Source of the DNA: Inia geoffrensis
Taxonomy: Eukaryota > Chordata > Mammalia > Artiodactyla > Iniidae
Direction: 5' to 3'
Length of the DNA stretch: 64,000 nucleotides
Assembly: GCA_036417435.1 (NCBI GenBank)
Contig: CM070903.1
Span: forward strand, 93,703,001 to 93,767,000
Shown: in pieces, positions 34,330-46,139 of the stretch
How positions within the stretch are numbered: the stretch's first letter is position 1
How the letters are laid out: each line of letters opens with the position of its first letter
The notes under the pieces: generated by a model
The model's input: the letters and a program-made list of their open reading frames with translations, nothing else
Databases searched by the model: none
Told to the model about the DNA's origin: nothing
Program-made: the position numbers and the translations under genes

Positions 34330-34700
34330 TTGTATTTTTCCCAGTCAACAAATATTTGTTGAGTCGGTGCCTTCCAGAAGGCAAGCTCTTTTCTAGGTGC
34401 TGTAGATAAAAAGGCTTATCCTATACTATTTGGTCTTTGCCCTCACGGAATTTACAGCCCAGCGGAAGAGACAGAAAAACAAACTGACAACTGAAATAGA
34501 ATGAAGTAAGTCCTATGATAAAGGTAACAGCAATGGGCTGGTGGCCCTGAGAAGGAATATTTAATCTAGATTTGGGATGCATGATTTCAGAAAATGCTTC
34601 TCAGAAGAGGAGACTTCCCCGATGAGCCATCAAGACCTAATAAATAGCCAGGTATATATGCATATGTTCAGTGGATAAGATGGGAGGGTGGTGTGGACTC
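34330..34700 (+). repeat. Ancient interspersed repeat, 5' and middle part
   Basis: 'caacaaatatttgttgagtc', 'tctaggtgctgtagataaaa', 'cctcacggaatttacagccc' and 'gcttctcagaagaggagact'. Good copy of the same family, in the same orientation and downstream of the 3' part at 33160. Confidence 0.62.
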
Positions 34701-35164
34701 CCAGAACACAAAGGAAACCACGCAGAGAAGGCCGGCGAGAGTGAGCACAGAGGGTTTATTTAGTAAATTTATGTTGTTCCATATGGCAGTAGTATGCTGT
34801 GTCAAGAAGAGGTTTGCTATATTGAAAAATACAGGTAAATAATGTTATGAAGTGTCACTTGTCTGGTTATTGCAGATCAAGATACACGGTACTTTCTTGC
34901 AAACCATGTCTCTCACATGAAAAACATGGCAACTTAGTGATATCCTTGCTCCTCATTTGCAAAGAAATAAATCAAATATAAATCTGTTTTCTCTGCAAGC
35001 CAATCTCTTGTTAGACTCTTGCGGATCTTTCAAAACCCATTTAAATACCTCTTTTTTTTTTTAAAAAAAAGAAGCTAAACCATATTCTTTCTTTCTCCCT
35101 TTTCCATAGTTCCCAAGTTTTTTGTACCTCAAAATTCATAGGCTGCCCTTTCTCTTTCTTACAG

Positions 35165-35290
35165 TCTGAGTCTTCTACTTGCTTATGATCTCCAGGAAGT
35201 AAGGAATATTATCTTATTTATTTTTATAAACATCGCAGTCATTGATATCATGCTTGGTACAGAGTAGGCACTCGGAGAACAGATGTATTA
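35165..35290 (+). repeat. L2 LINE 3' end
   Basis: 'ttatgatctccaggaagtaa' and 'gcttggtacagagtaggcac' follow L2 3' order. Confidence 0.65.
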
Positions 35291-35299
35291 TCTCAGAGA

Positions 35300-37005
35300 C
35301 ATTAACTGGATTCTTAATTATTGAATGAGGCAGATAATTGATGAAGATGAGATTTACCATCTTTACAGGAATAAAATTAAAAGTGAGCTTTTCCCACATT
35401 TTCTTTGTATGTATAAATCGTCAGTAACTTAACACTAGGCTTTAAGGGGCAAAGGATTAACACCTTTGCCCCTTCATTAAAGCCATTTGTACCCTGTAAA
35501 ATATTTCTGACTGCCACATCTGCTTTTGCTATGATGGCATGACATTTCTCTATAAACAGTTCAAAAATAGACTTGCACTTGTTAATTTTCTTTGTTATCT
35601 AAATGCAACCATTCAGCTAGGTCAAATTCGCACGAAAATTGGACAGCACATTGTAGTCTACAGGAAAGAGAAAGAAAGAGTGATAAAGCTGCAAACTTTC
35701 CTTCAGTTACTGGTGGTTTCTTTTTGTGAGGGAACGACTGCCCGCGATACTAGTGTCCTTGATATTTTACTCTCATCTCCCTAATGTATGCTAAAAGGCA
35801 CTCTCATTTTTGCAGTGTGTTTTTCTTTCATCTCTAACTCTTCTTTGACTTTTTTGCCTCCTTACTAAAATGAAAGAAGGTGGCTGCGTTCTTTTCATAT
35901 AGAAATGGCGGCGTGGGGCATAAATGGTTCTTGCCAGCACTTTTATTTTATTGTATTAAAGGAAAATAGATGGTCTCACTGAATCAACTTGGGATGATAT
36001 TGCTATAATTCTGTCACTGTTTTGGAAAGAATGTCCCTCCCAATCCAGGGCATCATAAATGATTAACTACGAGTGCAGATCAAAACTTCACTAGGTGGCT
36101 TCTACAGGAGGAGGTCACACATTAAAAGGTGTCGTAGCGTGGCCTTGTGGATGTTGCCCCTTAGAAATGGATTTCAAATTAAAATTCTCTTCTTAAACTA
36201 TTAAGGATCTTGTGAGAAAGCTGAGATCACAGTTGGATAGCAGTCTTAGGGTAATAACCCCCGGAAATGTTCCATTTCGCTAGAGTTGAAACATACTCAT
36301 TTGTCTAAAGCAGTGTAACTACTCTGGTTTTGCCACAGACTGTGCACTGCCCTCCTTCCTCTCAAGGGTTGACACGGTATTCTTTAAAAATCAACAAAAT
36401 AAATGTTTAAGTTTAAAATACATTTATACCATGCTAACCTTTCTTCTTGCCAACATCTAACAAATAATCTTAAGGTGGCATGATCTCAGCCGGGGAGACT
36501 AAAACAATCTACTTGATGCTTGACCCTGAATATGTATACAGCAGAAACTGTCTGAATACTGATGTTTTCCATTATTCTATTGCAACACTCCAATATATTT
36601 CCTCTCCCACTGCACCCATCACTTTCTCAAATGCACATATTCAATTTTACCTACCCAAGTCTTTTCTGCAACTTATGTTTCTAAATAATCTTGTAGGTAC
36701 ACATAGACCTTGGAATCTCATTTATTCTTCATAATGAAGACAACAAGGAAACTGATATATAGCCAAAAGCTCAATATCATCCTATCTAAGCTTTAATAGT
36801 TTAAAATACTATTCTCTTATGAGGCAAGCAATTTATTTTAAAATAAATACGGCATTTCTTATATCATAATCTTGGCCCTGCATTTGTTGAATATTTGAGG
36901 AATCTAATGACAACCTTTAGTTTATCACTATGGTTATCATAATTTCCCTACTAATAATAACCTACCGACTTTAAAAGATAATCTGAAAAACAATGACATG
37001 GTAGT
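35300..37005. other. Repeat-poor non-coding DNA
   Basis: No gene. The segment 35880-36260 is unique-looking and carries a YY1-type motif 'gaaatggcggc' at 35902-35912. Frames at 35539-35784 and 36480-36734 have no recognisable domain. Confidence 0.5.
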
Positions 37006-37009
37006 TGAA

Positions 37010-37200
37010 ATGAGTTTGAATTGCATATACTTTATACTCTCCCCAGATCTATCACAGAATGGTTTTATAACCTTGGGAAAGTCACTGAACCTCTCAATAT
37101 TCCTATTCTCATCTCTTTAAAATAAAGATAATAACTTCACCTTATCAACTACTTCAGTGATGAAGGTGTGAAGACTCATAACCACAAAAAGCACATCAGG
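37010..37200 (+). repeat. MIR SINE, decayed
   Basis: 'accttgggaaagtcactgaa', 'cctctcaatattcctattct' and 'taaaataaagataataactt' follow the MIR middle. Confidence 0.72.
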
Positions 37201-37609
37201 CTTTATGAAAGCCAGACTCAGGATAAATATAAAGCATTTTTGAGAAAGAGCACATGAAGAGTTTGTAAGTACAAAGTTTTTACAAAGTGTCTTGGAAAAA
37301 GAAAATACATAGAGCAAATAAATCACACCTCGATATTCATTTTCTGAGGTATTTCTGTGTCTACCATATCCCCTGCATTATCAGTTCAGTTGAAGGACCT
37401 GAGGAAATTTTTACACGGCTGCATTTAGCATTCAGCTATGGCTTCCCATTGCTAGGCAGTGAAATACTCATCTTCTACTTTAAGCACCGGATTTATTGCT
37501 CCTAATGGAAGATTTGCATTTGTTCTAAGATTACAAATAATGATTAAGCCAAAGCAATTACTCTTAACCTCAATTTGTAGCTCTTGCTTGCAGCAGGGCA
37601 CTTTCATCT

Positions 37610-37736
37610 GTTCCATTTCATTTCTTTTCTTCTTTTAGGATTAAAAAGAATAAATTTTATTTTATTTATTTACTTTTTTACATCTTCATTGGAGTATAAT
37701 TGTTTTACAATGTTGTGATATGTTCCATTTATTTTC
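37610..37736 (-). mobile_element. Short L1 3' end insertion
   Basis: About 90 bp on the minus strand: an A/T-rich tail then 'acatcttcattggagtataa' and 'ttgttttacaatgttgtgat', the complement of the same 3' UTR ending as the L1 at 20.1 kb. Candidate duplications 'gttccatttcatttc' (37610-37624) and 'gttccatttattttc' (37722-37736). Confidence 0.88.
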
Positions 37737-38120
37737 ATTCTCATTTTGGCCTGGTGGTATTTCTAAATAAATCAATCACAGTAGACGTTGGAACAGGTCT
37801 ATTGAATAACACCTAGGCTGCCTACACACATTGTGTGGAGAATGGAGAAAATGATAGCTATAATTCAATTAAAAATGAAAGCACACTTCAGGGGTCAGTT
37901 ATCTAAATAAACCAAGGGAAAAATCTTTTGCCCTAGATTATCTAGTTTATTCTTCTTTCCGCTTATTCTTGTGAGTACAGAGATAGCACTTTAAGTGGCA
38001 AATATAAAACAAATAACGCACTGCCTGCTTTATAAATAATTTGTGAATACTCCACATAGTATGTAGAGCTTCCTTTATCAACAACCATAATTGGTAGAAA
38101 TCTCTAATGACTATAGTAAT
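37737..38120. other. Unannotated AT-rich DNA
   Basis: Nothing recognisable. Confidence 0.5.
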
Positions 38121-38129
38121 TGTTAATCT

Positions 38130-38335
38130 TCATCATGAATTTCCTACCACGTCAGGCTCTATTAAGCCCATTACCTTTTTTTATACCTATTTTACAGATG
38201 AGAAAACTGAGGCAAAGGGAGATTAAAGAACTTGCCCAAATTCATGAAACTAGTGTGTGGCAGAGCTTAGAATTCATCTTGGGACTGACTCTGGAGCCTG
38301 TGTTCTCCTCACTTCACTCTTCTACTTTCCCAGGC
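38130..38335 (-). repeat. MIR SINE
   Basis: 'tattttacagatgagaaaac', 'gaacttgcccaaattcatga', 'tgtggcagagcttagaattc' and 'ctggagcctgtgttctcctc' are the MIR complement. Confidence 0.88.
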
Positions 38336-38339
38336 TGAG

Positions 38340-39334
38340 CCAAATGCCTCACCGAGCAGTATTGTTGTCTGAAATGTCATTACGTCATGGTTAAAGACTG
38401 ATTGCAACATGAAGAATAAAGCATAAGTTTATTAATTGTGACTATGCTTTTACTTCTACTCTCTAGACTAATATTTCTCAGGAATATAACACAATGAAAG
38501 GTCATGAGTAAATGATATATTGACTGTATGGAAGTATATTAAATTAAAAATCTTGCATTTTTACAATATTGAGACTTGTTAATAAAAGAACCATCTCTTA
38601 CTTGATATCCAAATGATTATTCCTTAACTATAAAACTGAAAAGAATTGTGTTCCATAAATTTCAGTAATGTTCTCCCTTGCTGAAGACAGTGCCTTGTAC
38701 TTAAGTTATTTCTTCATATTTATCACATACAGTACATATATATAATCAATAATGGAGCTTATGAACAAAGGAGTCAAATAGAATTTATCACCAGTCAATA
38801 TGGCCACTCCTTCTAATCATAATACAAATGAATGTTTCTCAGTAGATATTAAAATTTTATACTCATTTATTTTTAAAGTAGCTTTTTAAAACCCAAAACT
38901 ATAAAATATGTACTGTAGGAAACTGGGGAGAAATGAAATGTAAAAAGTAGGAAAAAATCACCCACAGTACCCTCAGTTGGAGAAAAATAATGAATTGATA
39001 CATTTCCTTCCAAATCTTTTTCATGAATATTTTCGTTATTGAAGTAGAGTGTCTATATAGCCAAAAATTCTGAAATAATTTCCAAATTTTCAGTATACTG
39101 CATAGCTAAATTACAAAAGTATATTTTTCTAAATTATTTCTATGTTGTACAATAGCATCGTTTCAAATTAAATATTTACAGCTTGTCAGGTTGTAAAAAT
39201 CTCCTACTCTAGGGTTGACTAGATAACTCTTTATCTGATGTGTTCCATAAAATTTAGCACTGAACAGTTAAAAGATTGCATGGATTAATTTTGAGTCATC
39301 AAAACTAAGGCAACTTTCAGTTGAGGCAAGACAT
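38340..39334. other. Unannotated AT-rich DNA
   Basis: No gene. Around 38930-39040 'aatcacccacagtaccctca' and 'tttccttccaaatctttttc' resemble an old LINE piece, unassigned. Confidence 0.45.
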
Positions 39335-39390
39335 ACACATTATTAGGAACTCTCCTTTCTGTACACATTATTAGGAACTCTCCTTTCTGT
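39335..39390. repeat. Perfect 28-bp tandem duplication
   Basis: A 28-base unit beginning 'acacattattaggaactctc' and ending 'ctttctgt' occurs twice, at 39335-39362 and 39363-39390, with no mismatch and no gap. Confidence 0.97.
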
Positions 39391-40400
39391 CTGTATGTTA
39401 TGCATATAAATTATAGCCAAATGATATTAACTGTGAGTGTGCATGAGTGTCTGAATGATTGTATGTGCACACTTGCATTTAAAGATGTATGCTTTTGATT
39501 TTTAGGTCCAATTAAAATGATGTTACTGGCCTCTGTTCTTTTTCCCTTTGGATAGCCAATCTATATCACAAAGTCATTATTCACTGTTCCTTCACTATTC
39601 TGCACTTGAACAGGCAAAACAATTTACAATCTTTCTAAAAAATAAAAAAAATTCAGAATACTAAGCTGTTATGGCTTTCTCCCTCCCAAGGAGGCAGTCT
39701 GTTCAGTAGAGAAAGGGATCTTACAGCTGATGGCCTGCGAAAAAGCTGTTTACTATAAACACAAAGTCCTGTTTTTCCATACATCATGGTTGGAACTTTT
39801 AAAATGCCTCTAGTGATTTATCTTATTTATATCTGTGTACAAGTAGAGTTAACTTAAGACAGTTTTAAACATCGTTTGAAAATTTTTATTGCAAAAATTC
39901 TGAATGTTTGTGAAGGTAACAGAATTAGGAAAATTCTTACTTGACTGCTTCCTATATTTACTTGATATAAATATATTTAACGAGGCTTTACTAGGGTACT
40001 GTAAGGTAAAAGGTGAAGGGTATTTTGCACTTAAAAATATACAATTGCATTTTCCTATTTCCCAACATGACTTGTAAACTACATCGTAAAATACAATATT
40101 CAACAAAACTGATTTCAGAGCCAGAAATTTGACCCCAAAACAGAGCTCATGGATGTGTGTTAAGTACAAAACCCTCCTAATAATGTATTCCTTGACCTGT
40201 TTGTGGATGTGGATGTGGTTTTAATACAGAAAACATATGCTGAGTGTGGTGAATGGGAAAGACAAACCTAATATTTTCACCACAGGTGGGAAAAGAGAAA
40301 TATTACAAAGCTTTTTCATTGGCAATCACACCAGTCATAAGCATGGCAGAGTTGTTCAGAATGCATTATAATATCTCTAGCATGGAGCCACCCATGATTG
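39391..40400. other. Unannotated non-coding DNA
   Basis: No gene. A minus-strand 106-codon frame (39849-40169) is AT-rich and featureless. Confidence 0.5.
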
Positions 40401-40404
40401 GTGA

Positions 40405-40560
40405 GGCTCTTTATTGTACTAGGATTGCATTACTTTGGGCAAGTCTTTTAACTTCCTCTGAGTCTCGTTCTCCTCACTCTGAAAATGGTGAAGAAGATTT
40501 GTGGTCCCTCACAAATAATTTAAAATAATTAAGTATTAAAGCACTTTATAAATGCTAATA
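40405..40560 (+). repeat. MIR SINE, decayed
   Basis: 'actttgggcaagtcttttaa', 'cttcctctgagtctcgttct', 'actctgaaaatggtgaagaa' and 'agcactttataaatgctaat' follow MIR order. Confidence 0.7.
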
Positions 40561-40564
40561 CCTT

Positions 40565-42770
40565 CTGCACATGTGAGGTAGAGGGGTTAGATACCATAGG
40601 GCTCTGGGAGTGGAATTTTAATGATAATCTTCCATGCAATATCCATGTCACTAAAGTAGTGAGTGGGTATTTTAAAGATCAGAAGAGTTTCGAAAAGAGA
40701 TATTTGGCATAATACAGAAAGCCTTGGGAAAACTCTTGGCATCCAAAGATCCAAATATCCAAGTTTAAACCCTATCTAAGGATTACATTAGAATTTGGAG
40801 TCTAGCAAGTAAATTAGGAAGATGTTATTATACTGACCAGAATGATGACTAATTTGGCATAGAAATAAAAGTTTGGGAGAAGAATGACAGAATTGACTTA
40901 CTGTCACCCAAGCTGGTGACCCTGACATGTGGGATGTGAGCTTCTCAAGGCCACAAAACTTGGAGTGAGAGGTGAGAAAATTGGTGACAAGGAGTGTCCT
41001 GGGACTATGAAAGAAGAAGTCAACTGATGTAACTAAATGTTTCAAGTTTGGGAGTAATGTCATACCTGATAATTCAAAATCATGAAGTAAAATATGATTT
41101 GAGGTGCTGGTATTATGAGAGCTCTGAAAAATGCTTATGAATTCACTTTACCCAATTTTATTAGTGGCCTTAGAAGAAAATTAAAGACTTTAATATTTTT
41201 CAACATAAAAGATCTCTTTAAAACACTAAGTGAGTTATTAGAAAAGGGTCAAAACTAGTTTACAAGCTTATATTCCAAATCAGTGTTCTCTTTGCCCATA
41301 GCGTAGTGTGCCGCTATTTATTTTTAATGAGCAAATCCTACAGTTGGAAAATGGTGCGGGGGGGGGCATATTCAGGGTAACAGACTTTGTCCTAAAACTC
41401 ATTTTGTTCATGATGCTATTTAATTTAGGAACAAAATAGAGCAGCACAGGCAAATTAAAATACACATTAACTCTTGCAAAGTTCATGTTTTTCATACAAC
41501 TCTCTAATGACAATCAATAAGAGACACCTGATTTTAATTATTTTTCATAGAGTTGTATATTTATTGAATTTGCTTGCAAAAACATTTGACTTTATTATTC
41601 TCAAAAACATGATGTTACTATATTTTTCAAACTGATTTCTTTAGAAAAAGAAAGAAATTAACTTAGAGATTTAATCATATAATTGTCTACCTATTCTTCC
41701 AACAAACTTATTAAAACCCTATTAAATGTCAAGTGTTGAGTAAATGGATAACAGGACTCATGATTGCTTTTCCTTAATAAGAATGCAAATTTTTGTTTCA
41801 CGTTTTTCATGTATAAATATGTAAACAGATATATTTAAGTTTAGTGACAAATCTGTTACCCAATAAGGATACAAAATGCAGAAAACAGTTAATTAAACAT
41901 TTGGGTTAATAGAGCAATAGCATACATATGTAACACGTTACTGAAGAACCAAAGTCCACATATTATAAAACCTATTCTGATATTACTTAAATCTTTTCTT
42001 TAATTCAGATGATCCAAAGTCTCTTCAAGATGTTGCTGAATACAGTGGTCACTGTTACGCACATTAGCTGGTATCATTTTAAAACAAAAAGAAAATTCCA
42101 TCTTGCGAACTGGAAAACTTTGGTGGCTACTCTCACGTGTATATAATTCAAACTAGAGCTGGAAGGTATAGTGAGTTTTCCTACTCATCTATACCCTTTC
42201 AAACCATTATTTCTTTCATTAGGACTAAAACAATTTATGAAAGAGGCCTGTTTGAAGCACTTTTTTTCCTGTCAGCCTCTGGGCTGATGATGTAATACAA
42301 TAATCCATCATGGAGCCAGGGAGCCCTGCTGACGGATTACAGCAGTGGTTCATCCACCTGCCGCTCTGCTCTGTAATATACCATTACTGGGGCACAAAAG
42401 CAAAGTAGCTTTTAAAGAAGTAAAGATTCCAGGAAAAGCACTGTTTGGATTTTATTTTTCAATCTCAAAAGACATTATTAAAGGTTGTAGGAGGTGAGAA
42501 ATGTTGATGGACAAATTGAACAAAACTTAAAGTTATCACAAAAAAGAAAACAAAGTTTTCTAGGTTCTGATTCATATGGAAATTTACTTTATATATTAAA
42601 GAAACAACGTAAGTTTGATTAGAGAGCTTAGAAATAACTATGGGTAGTGAATGATGATCTCGTGAAAAGAGGAAAAAGAAAAACATTAACTTCCTAACCT
42701 TTGGAAGAAGGTTGGTATTATCCCCAGTCCTATCTAGAAAATATTCTAGTCTAGTAGATAGTGGTGTCCT
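40565..42770. other. Unannotated DNA with one unique-looking segment
   Basis: No gene. A 9-G run lies at 41358-41366. The stretch 42240-42400 is more balanced in composition and unlike any repeat I know; it has 'taatcc' at 42301 and the inverted 'ggatta' at 42334. Confidence 0.5.
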
Positions 42771-42774
42771 GTAG

Positions 42775-42960
42775 TTAGTAATAATCTTAATACATATAGC
42801 ACTTAATGAGAATTCTCTTTGTAAGGTTTAATCTCATCTGTTCTCCACTATAAAATGTAGATTCAAGGAACTTGCTTAAAACACATGGCTAGCAAATGGT
42901 GGGGAAAAGATGTAAACCTAAGTCTCTGGACTTTAAAACCAGTGTGGTAGAGTACAAAGA
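42775..42960 (-). repeat. MIR SINE, decayed
   Basis: 'catatagcacttaatgagaa', 'gaacttgcttaaaacacatg', 'gctagcaaatggtggggaaa' and 'gtctctggactttaaaacca' are the MIR complement. Confidence 0.72.
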
Positions 42961-42964
42961 GAAC

Positions 42965-44586
42965 AGATCGGTATATATTTTCCTCTTAGGATTGGGTGTC
43001 AATAAAAAGTGATAATTCACATACCTAATCCTGTGCCTGACAGAACAGCTGAAGAATTAAAAAGTGCTTTTTTTTCTTTCCTTTGACTCATCCTCATGTA
43101 ATCAGATGCCTCTGCCTTGAATTATAGGCTATTATAACATCCTCGATGTTAACCCATGGAGAGTTTGCATATTCACAAGATGGCAGAAGAGCCATTAGAA
43201 TGCTTTAAACTTGTCATGTTTCTTAGTGCAAATCCCTAATTAGGATCCATAGCCATTTTATCATTGAGGACAATCCAATCGTTTCTTTGGAAAATAATGA
43301 AGTAAAATTTAGAAGAAGGAATACAAAATCTTGAGTAAATTCAATAAACCAATCATGCGATACAGAACTGGACATAATTCAGTTGATAGCAGTTGATATT
43401 AAAAAGCAGAACAAAAATATTTGTCTTATAGATTACTTTCTTAATGAATGGAAAACTATGAAGCAGCTGCTCTGGAAGTTAACGAAATGGGAACAGCTTT
43501 TGATTAGAGTTTATAGTCCTGTCAAACTCAATCCATACCTGGATTACTTGGTGTGGATCTGGATGTTTCATTTTGACAAACTAAAGAATGATGTCAGAGT
43601 CCGGAAGCCATCTCATGTTAGTGAGGCACAGAAAAATTGACTACATAGAGCCAGGAGAAGGGGGGAAAAAAAAGCCCTAAAAAGAACATGAGAGTTCTAA
43701 TTTCTATTTGTGGGTGAGGGGTACAGGGTAATCATGTTTATATTTCTCAAAAGTCATAGCTAGGACACATTGTATGAGATACTGGGGGGTCAGATTGTTC
43801 CTCAATTTAGATACTAAATTGTCCTGAAATAGGTGCTGCTGCTTTTTTACATGACTACCGAGGTAATTGTTGAACTACATGCTGGAAGATTCCTGTATTG
43901 GATGTAGATTTGGATCAGTCCTCTAAGCCCTTCCAACCCTGGAATTCTTGATTTTGTGGAAGCAGATGGAAGCTGAGGCTCACGATGATGAAAATCTTGA
44001 GTCACACTGAAACAGCCTTTTATTTTACAAAATATTTTTGGTGTTTTGTCAAAATCGGCGATATTTGTGGGAGTATTTTCCACGGTTTATATTGTGGCAG
44101 AAAAAAATTGAGAACTTCTGGTCTAATCTGTAGGCCTTGTTTATTAGGCTTAAGCAAAATTAAAGAGGACAATTAGAACTCCAGTGCTTTTAAAAAACTG
44201 GTATAGTATAGCATTACTTTTATTTGAAACTAACACAAAAGAGACAGCCCATAGAAATGAAAATATCTCAGGCTTGTATTTGTGCTAATATTAATCAACA
44301 AGCTCAAGAAATTTTATGCAGAAGAGAAATGAAGAAAATTTGGAAACTTCCCATATTAAGCGCTCAAAGTTTCCCTAAACACATAGTGAATCTTGGTCAG
44401 TGGCTATTAAACATCCTGAACTTCTCAACAGTAGAAGGAATACTTGACATCCTGTGCATATAGTCAGAGGGGAAGCGATAAATCAGTCATTCCTTAATTT
44501 CCCTTAAGAGTACTATTGGGTAGGGTAAGATATCACTGTTTTTCATTATAGCTTAATAAGAATTCACCATTTTTTAATACCTCTGG
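42965..44586. other. Unannotated non-coding DNA
   Basis: No gene. The 85-codon frame at 43383-43640 has no recognisable domain. The stretch 43880-44110 has a transposon-end look ('gagaacttctggtctaatct'), but no second end was identified. Confidence 0.45.
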
Positions 44587-44817
44587 TATTTATTTATTTA
44601 TTTATTTATGCATGCATGCATGCATGCAGTACACGGGCCTCTCACTGTTGTGGCCTCTCCCGTTGCAGAGCACAGGCTCCGGACGCGCAGGCCCAGCGGC
44701 CATGGCTCACGGGCCCAGCCGCTCTGTGGCATGTGGGATCTTCCCGGACCGGGGCACGAACCCGTGTCCCCTGCATTGGCAGGCGGACTCTCAACCACTG
44801 CGCCACCAGGGAAGCCC
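44587..44817 (-). mobile_element. CHR-type SINE with microsatellite tail
   Basis: The minus-strand body ends 'gcgccaccagggaagccc' at 44817. Where other copies have a T-run (tail complement), this copy has (TTTA)n followed by about five TGCA units (44609-44628), directly before 'gtacacgggcctctcactgt'. Four overlapping open frames in this copy are SINE artefacts. Confidence 0.95.
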
Positions 44818-44819
44818 TC

Positions 44820-45855
44820 TTCATTTATTTTTAAATGCTAGTAATATGCTTTCATTTTTTATTGTGGAAGACTTTAAATAATAATTAAAGTCCTCTTGTG
44901 TATCCACTATAACACATATAACTCAACTGAGATGACAACAGCATAAACAGTTATGGCCAAGTAATCACATCACAGTCAATGACAATCACATCAAAACTGC
45001 TGTCTGGCTCATAGTGATTGTAAGATGCCATCAACTCTTAGAACTGAGTCAAAATATAGGGGAAAAAATGTCTTTGTATTGATGAAATGTGACATATGGA
45101 GGGAAATAGAGCCTGGCATATTCCTCATATGCCTCAAACTATTTTATGTAAAGGTTCAAATATTCAATGGCAATCAACTCTTCTTAATAGATTGCTATTT
45201 TAAAGCCATGCACTTGATCAATGCAAAGAAAAATATACTATAATAAAAATTAAAACAATTAAAATTTAAAAGCTTGTTTTTAAAAATTCAAAATGGAAAT
45301 CTCTTTCTCCGGTTTAGAAATCTGTTCATCAGAAAATTAGGCCTATTTACTTAAGATCTTACTACCATCAAGATAGTTGAAATTTCTAAGCAGTATGCAC
45401 AGTGCTTAAATTAATATCATATTTCTTTATTATTTAGCTCTTTAGTTTTTTGCGCAAAGTTCCTAAGTAGAAAAAAGTAGCTTCAGTAGATACTATGCTC
45501 TTTTTCCACAAGTTTTCTGGATTCTAAATGTCAATTCAATAACAAAAACTAACCTTATAAGACTTTACTTTAAAAATTATATTAAAACTTAATTATGTAC
45601 AGAGAGGAGTAGTTGCTATTTACCAATTAAATGGTGACTATAATAAAAATTGGCTAATACTTGTTAGAAGTTAGTATTACTTCTTAATCAACCTGTAACT
45701 AATACATTGATTATATTCACTGCAGAAATTTGTCAATGAAGTGAAACATTTAATTGAACCCTATTTTTGGTATTGTTCTCTCATATTTTTCCACCAAAGA
45801 ACTTTGGGGTAAAACTGAGTTTAGTGCTTTTTTTCAGTTGATTTAAACTAACAAA
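44820..45855. other. Unannotated AT-rich DNA
   Basis: Nothing recognisable; no gene. Confidence 0.5.
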
Positions 45856-45864
45856 CAAACAAAT

Positions 45865-46094
45865 AAGGAACAGTTCACTCATTTCTTCTACTCCCCACCC
45901 CTTACCACTGGCAACAAGCAATCCTTTCTCTGTATCTATGATCTTCTTTTTGTTTTTTACATTTAATTGTAGGAGAGATCATATGGTATGTGGTATTTGT
46001 TTTTCTGTCTTCTGACATACTTCACTTAGCATAATGCTTTTGAGGGCCAACCATGTTGTTGCAAATGACAAGATTTCATTCCTTTTTATGGCTG

Positions 46095-46139
<45 letters not shown>

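Noticed and set aside
43383..43640. 85-codon frame
   Set aside because: Considered as a possible exon or pseudogene; no family recognised and no flanking splice or tail signals.
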